From: Collinsella sp.
GTDB taxonomy: Bacteria; Actinomycetota; Coriobacteriia; Coriobacteriales; Coriobacteriaceae
Direction: 5' to 3'
DNA length: 11,988 nt
Assembly (NCBI GenBank): GCA_022713905.1
Contig: JAIHTM010000057.1
Location: forward strand, 1-11,988
Below the pieces are notes generated by a model, which was given only the letters and a program-made list of their open reading frames with translations, was not told the origin of the DNA and made no database searches. The position numbers were made by a program, and so were the translations under genes. The number at the start of each line of letters is the position of its first letter. Positions within the stretch are counted from its first letter, which is position 1. This document shows, piece after piece, positions 8,661 to 11,988 of the stretch.

Positions 8661-10079
8661 ATGGCCTACGACGCCAAGAAAATCTATTACCGCTTCGATG
8701 ACCACTTGAGCCGACTGGTTCTGGATTACGAAGCAAGCCGCCAGATTTCGTCTGAGAGCGAAAGCCTCTACCACGGCCTGCCGACCGACCCTTATGACGA
8801 GGACCTGTTTGTCGAGCACAATGTCAAGCGCGGCCTGCGCAATGCCGACGGCTCGGGCGTGGTCGCGGGCCTCACTCGTATCTCGGATGTGCACGGCTAC
8901 AACAAGGTCGACGGAAAGGTCGTGCCCGATCAGGGCAAGCTCACGCTTCGCGGCTACAGCATCGAGGATCTGGTCAACAATGCCCAGGCCGAGAATCGCT
9001 ACGGCTACGAGGAAGTCGCCTATCTGCTTATCACGGGTTCGCTGCCCAACAAGGAAGAGCTCGACGGCTTCTGCGAGCGCCTGGGTGCCTTTAGACATCT
9101 GAGCGACGAGTACGTCAAAGAGTTCCCCATGACCACGGTGTCGTCGAGCATCATGAACGTGCTCCAGCGCGCCGTGCTGCTGCTCTACGCCTTCGATGCC
9201 GAACCAGACGTGATCACGCCCGAGCACGAAATCGACGTCGCCATTTCCATGCTCGCACGTCTCCCGCGCATTGCCGCCTTCGCACACATGGCCTCGGTCG
9301 CCAAGCTTCGCGGCTCCGAGGTTCACGTGCCGCACCCTACGCCCGGTCTCTCCACCGCCGAGACCATCCTACAGGTCCTGCGCGGCGGCATGGCGTTCAC
9401 CCGCGATGAGGCGATGCTGCTCGACGTTATGCTCATGCTGCATGCCGAGCACGGCGGCGGCAACAACTCTACCTTCGCTTGCCGCGTGCTGTCGTCTTCG
9501 GCCACCGATCCGTATTCCGCCTACGCCGCGGCTATCGGCTCGCTCAAGGGCCCGCGCCACGGCGGTGCCAATGCCAAGGTCGTGTCTATGCACGAGGACA
9601 TCCGCGCGCATGTCTCCAACTGGGAGGACGAGGACGAGGTCGCGGCCTACCTGGGCAAGATCCTCGACAAGCAGGCCTTCGACGGCACGGGCCTCATCTA
9701 CGGCATGGGCCACGCCGTCTATACGCTCAGCGACCCGCGCGCCGAGGTCTGCCGCCGTTACGCGCGCTCGCTGGCAGCCAAGAAGGACTTGGGTGAAGAG
9801 TTCGCACTCATCGAGCGCATCGAGCGCCTGGCCCCGCAAGTGATGCGCGATCACGGCATGACCAAGCCCATCTGCGCCAACATCGACCTGTACACAGGCT
9901 TTATCTACAAGATGCTCGGCGTGCCCGAGACGCTTTTTACGCCGCTATTCGCCGTCGCCCGCATGGCCGGCTGGTCAGCGCACCGCATGGAAGAGCTCTT
10001 CTGCGCGCATCGCATCATCCGCCCGGCATACCGTCCGGTAATCGAGCCGCTGGAGTACAAGCCGCTCGCCGACCGCTAG
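8661..10079 (+). CDS. gltA: Citrate synthase
   Basis: This 472-residue enzyme should condense oxaloacetate with acetyl-CoA to citrate. The three catalytic residues are visible: H264 in LHAEHGGGNNS (261-270), H351 in GMGHAVYTLSDPR (348-360) and D409 in NIDLYTGF. R360 and the CoA loop GSLKGPRHGGAN (293-303) are also present. It is longer than the roughly 370-430 residues of most bacterial enzymes because of an N-terminal extension of about 65 residues, a form I associate with clostridia and Coriobacteria. In an anaerobe with an incomplete TCA cycle it would supply 2-oxoglutarate for glutamate. 2-methylcitrate synthase is the main alternative, but no prp genes are nearby. AGGAG lies 6-7 nt before the ATG. 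It shares a message with the ACT gene and ends at a strong terminator. Confidence 0.92.
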   Translation: MAYDAKKIYYRFDDHLSRLVLDYEASRQISSESESLYHGLPTDPYDEDLFVEHNVKRGLRNADGSGVVAGLTRISDVHGYNKVDGKVVPDQGKLTLRGYSIEDLVNNAQAENRYGYEEVAYLLITGSLPNKEELDGFCERLGAFRHLSDEYVKEFPMTTVSSSIMNVLQRAVLLLYAFDAEPDVITPEHEIDVAISMLARLPRIAAFAHMASVAKLRGSEVHVPHPTPGLSTAETILQVLRGGMAFTRDEAMLLDVMLMLHAEHGGGNNSTFACRVLSSSATDPYSAYAAAIGSLKGPRHGGANAKVVSMHEDIRAHVSNWEDEDEVAAYLGKILDKQAFDGTGLIYGMGHAVYTLSDPRAEVCRRYARSLAAKKDLGEEFALIERIERLAPQVMRDHGMTKPICANIDLYTGFIYKMLGVPETLFTPLFAVARMAGWSAHRMEELFCAHRIIRPAYRPVIEPLEYKPLADR

Positions 10080-10102
10080 GACACGGACCGTTATAGAACT
10101 CG

Positions 10103-10141
10103 AGCGTGGCCAGGGCATCACCGCCCTCGGCCACGCTTTTT
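10103..10141 (+). terminator. Rho-independent terminator of citrate synthase
   Basis: AGCGTGGCC (10103-10111) pairs with GGCCACGCT (10129-10137). An inner GGGC/GCCC (10113-10116 with 10123-10126) forms around a 6-nt loop, and TTTTT (10137-10141) follows directly. It lies 23 nt after the stop and only about 25 nt before the next gene's start, so that gene depends on read-through or on a promoter overlapping this segment. Confidence 0.92.
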
Positions 10142-10166
10142 ATGCCAGCAGAAAGGGCTGCATCGA

Positions 10167-11009
10167 ATGATTGTTTTTTCCGATATGGATGGAACGCTGC
10201 TGACGAGCGACAAGCAGATGAGCGACGCCACCTGGGTGATGCTCGACGAGCTCGCACGTCGCGGCATTGAGTTTGTACCGTGCACGGGACGTCCGCTGTC
10301 GGGCATCTTTGAGCCCATCCTCGCCCATCCCGCCGTGCACTACGCGGTCTGCGCCAACGGTGCCAGCGTCTGGCAGCTCGACGACGATGTGCCCACCGAC
10401 GCCTCGCGCGCCACGTGCATATTGAGCCGTCCGCTCGATTGCGGCATTGCCCATCGCATCCATCGCATTGCCGCCGGCCACGATGTGACCTTCGATATCT
10501 TCGCGGATGGACAGTGCTTCCTCCCCCGCTCGCTTTACGGGCGCCTGGATGAGTTCTGCGGCGGTGACCCCCACATCGCGGCTTCGCTCAAGCGCACACG
10601 AACACCGATCGACATGGATATCGACAGCAAGATCGACGAAGTCGAGACGCTCGAACGCATCGCCATGTACTGGCACGACCCGGCCGATCGCGACGCCATC
10701 GCGGCGGCGCTCGACACGCTCGAAGGCATCGAGGTCACGCGTTCGTACGCCATGAATATCGAGGTCATGGGTGAGGGCGCCACCAAGGGGACGGCCCTCA
10801 CGTGGCTATGTGAGCACCTGGGCGAGCGTCTCGCCGACGCCTGGGCCTTCGGCGACAACATCAACGACATTCCCATGCTGCAGGCAGCGGGCCACGGCAT
10901 GGCCATGATCAACGCCGAGCCCGAGGACCGCGAGGCCGCCGGCGCCATCACCGAATACGACAACGACCACGACGGTGTCGCCCGCACCATCATGGCCGCC
11001 CTCGCCTAG
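10167..11009 (+). CDS. Cof-type HAD hydrolase (phosphatase), plus strand
   Basis: This 280-residue protein belongs to the HAD superfamily, subclass IIB (Cof/YbjI/YidA-like), cytoplasmic phosphatases of sugar phosphates and similar small phosphoesters. All four HAD motifs are intact: SDMDGTLL (5-12, nucleophile D6 and acid D8), CTGR (39-42, T40), K207 in GATKGTAL, and FGDNIND (228-234, Mg2+ ligands D230 and D234). The cap domain between about 85 and 195 sets the substrate, which cannot be read from sequence. AAAGGG lies nine nt before the start, a somewhat long spacing. It follows the citrate synthase terminator closely and faces another Cof-type HAD gene tail to tail. The stop is TAG, which lies inside a hairpin. 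Confidence 0.93.
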   Translation: MIVFSDMDGTLLTSDKQMSDATWVMLDELARRGIEFVPCTGRPLSGIFEPILAHPAVHYAVCANGASVWQLDDDVPTDASRATCILSRPLDCGIAHRIHRIAAGHDVTFDIFADGQCFLPRSLYGRLDEFCGGDPHIAASLKRTRTPIDMDIDSKIDEVETLERIAMYWHDPADRDAIAAALDTLEGIEVTRSYAMNIEVMGEGATKGTALTWLCEHLGERLADAWAFGDNINDIPMLQAAGHGMAMINAEPEDREAAGAITEYDNDHDGVARTIMAALA

Positions 11010-11116
11010 TCGTAATGGACGTTCTTAAACGACTAGTCGTTGGGGACAGTCTTCGCGAAAAAGCTGCAAGGACTGTCCCCCACTGCCGGCAGAAAAGGAA
11101 CGTCCCCATCTGCCGG
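11006..11116. repeat. Three hairpins tiling the gap between the convergent HAD genes
   Basis: Stem 1 is CTAGTCGT/ACGACTAG (11006-11013 with 11029-11036) and includes the left gene's stop; it overlaps the palindrome CGACTAGTCG (11030-11039). Stem 2 is a perfect 10-bp GGGGACAGTC/GACTGTCCCC (11042-11051 with 11071-11080) around a 19-nt loop. Stem 3 is CCGGCAGA/TCTGCCGG (11086-11093 with 11109-11116), ending 1 nt before the right gene's stop codon. None has a clear U-tract, so they are not classic terminators, though they may serve as a two-way 3' end barrier. Related GGGGAC units recur inside them. Confidence 0.6.
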
Positions 11117-11117
11117 A

Positions 11118-11912
11118 TTAGGAGAGACTCTCCAGCACGCGACGGAGCTCATGCTGAACGGCGTGGTCGCGGTTGCAGCCTACGACGCGATCGGCAACCG
11201 CCTTGAGCGCGGGGCGCGCGTTTTCCATCGCGCAGCCTGTGCCGACAAAGCGAATGATCTCGTAGTCGTTCATCGAGTCGCCAAACGCCATGACCTCGTC
11301 GCGACCAATTCCGTAATGCTCCGCGAGCTGCGCGATACCCGAGGCCTTCGACACACCAGGCTGCATGGCATCGATCCACGCGTTGCCCGAAGGCGCAAAG
11401 GTAAAGAGCTGACCGAGTTCTCGCTGTAGCACGTACGCACTGTCCATAACGGCACAGTCATCGCAAAAGATACTCGCCTTGATGATATTTACGCTGGGAT
11501 CGGGCAGCTCCCAAATGCGCTCGGCATTGGGAAGGTCCTTATCGACCTCGCGCACGAACTTGCACTCATCATCGAGCAAGAAGGACTTGGTTCGGTCAAA
11601 GAGCGCAAGATGCAGATTGGGAAACGTCCTGACGGCTTGGGCGAGCCTTCGAATCGCCAGGTGCGAATACACCTCACGGTCTACCATCTTGCCGTCGGCG
11701 TAGACCTGGGCGCCGTTAGCGGCGACAAAGTCCATCTTGTCGCGAACGGGCGCAAAGAACTCGCACAGGCGATCGTAGCGACGACCTGACGATGCGGCGA
11801 AATGCACGCCATGCTCGTGTAGCGCCAGAATCAGTTCGTAGGTCTCGGGAGGCACCTGGCCGTTTTCGTCAAGCAGCGTGCCGTCCATATCGGATGCAAT
11901 CAGTTTAAACAT
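11118..11912 (-). CDS. Cof-type HAD hydrolase (phosphatase), minus strand
   Basis: This 264-residue protein is a second HAD-IIB phosphatase, only distantly similar to the convergent one. Motifs: SDMDGTLL (7-14, D8 and D10), SSGRR (41-45, S42), K189 in GVSKASGI and FGDSMND (210-216, D212 and D216), with a cap domain of roughly residues 80-180. Length and order are normal and no catalytic residue is missing. By family it should dephosphorylate sugar phosphates or cofactor-like phosphoesters; the substrate is unknown. The SD AAGGGAG lies seven nt before the ATG and is entirely inside a stem with 11971-11979, so expression may be controlled by that fold or by what is transcribed upstream, beyond the window. 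The stop is TAA. Confidence 0.93.
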   Translation of the reverse strand: MFKLIASDMDGTLLDENGQVPPETYELILALHEHGVHFAASSGRRYDRLCEFFAPVRDKMDFVAANGAQVYADGKMVDREVYSHLAIRRLAQAVRTFPNLHLALFDRTKSFLLDDECKFVREVDKDLPNAERIWELPDPSVNIIKASIFCDDCAVMDSAYVLQRELGQLFTFAPSGNAWIDAMQPGVSKASGIAQLAEHYGIGRDEVMAFGDSMNDYEIIRFVGTGCAMENARPALKAVADRVVGCNRDHAVQHELRRVLESLS

Positions 11913-11917
11913 AGAAA

Positions 11918-11979
11918 AGCTCCCTTCGGGCTTGATGGAATCGGATGTATATCCAAAATCACCGTACCCAAAGGGAGCT
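11918..11979 (-). promoter_or_regulatory. Leader stem that contains the SD of the minus-strand HAD gene
   Basis: AGCTCCCTT (11918-11926) and AAGGGAGCT (11971-11979) pair perfectly over 9 bp. After one mismatch, GGG/CCC (11928-11930 with 11967-11969) extend the stem around a 36-nt loop holding a small GGAT/ATCC hairpin. Read on the minus strand, the 3' arm is the gene's Shine-Dalgarno and is followed by TTTTCT and the ATG. It could therefore hide the ribosome site, terminate an upstream message, or both. Confidence 0.6.
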
Positions 11980-11988
11980 CAAATAAGA

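Noticed and set aside
8109..9335. Minus-strand 408-codon frame opposite the ACT and citrate synthase genes
   Set aside because: Shadow of strongly supported plus-strand genes; no recognisable domain.

Overview
The window is GC-rich bacterial chromosome with ordinary housekeeping genes. My best guess is a Coriobacteriia (Collinsella-like) actinobacterium. This rests on the transketolase split into two subunits, the high GC, the alanine-rich extension on ribosomal protein L31 and the general look of the proteins; it is inference from memory, not a database match.

Layout. Positions 1-7990 are one co-directional minus-strand block. In transcription order it reads rpmE (L31) - terminator - secA-prfB (stop and start overlapping as TAATG) - a cluster of hairpins - a YitT-family membrane protein - transketolase N subunit - transketolase C subunit (1 nt apart) - terminator - a highly structured leader for a gene whose start codon lies at the extreme left edge. 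A divergent promoter region (7991-8295) separates rpmE from a plus-strand block: a small ACT-domain protein, a citrate synthase with a textbook terminator, and a Cof-type HAD phosphatase. A second Cof-type HAD phosphatase converges on it from the right edge.

How the genes work together. rpmE, prfB and secA cover translation and protein export. The transketolase pair serves the non-oxidative pentose phosphate pathway. Citrate synthase presumably feeds 2-oxoglutarate/glutamate synthesis, and the ACT protein just upstream may be an amino-acid-responsive partner (inference). The two HAD enzymes probably act on sugar phosphates or similar small phosphoesters.

No CRISPR array, tRNA, rRNA, complete insertion sequence or obvious new multi-gene system was found. 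The interest is in the non-coding DNA and a few protein oddities. Several leaders place the Shine-Dalgarno inside, or directly against, a hairpin: the left-edge gene, yitT, rpmE and the right-hand HAD gene. There is a perfect 16-nt palindrome upstream of secA, two intergenic patches share GGGGACAG-type repeats, and tandem hairpins follow prfB. Release factor 2 has SPT where SPF is the canonical codon-reading tripeptide, and none of the ten genes whose stop codon lies in the window ends in TGA.
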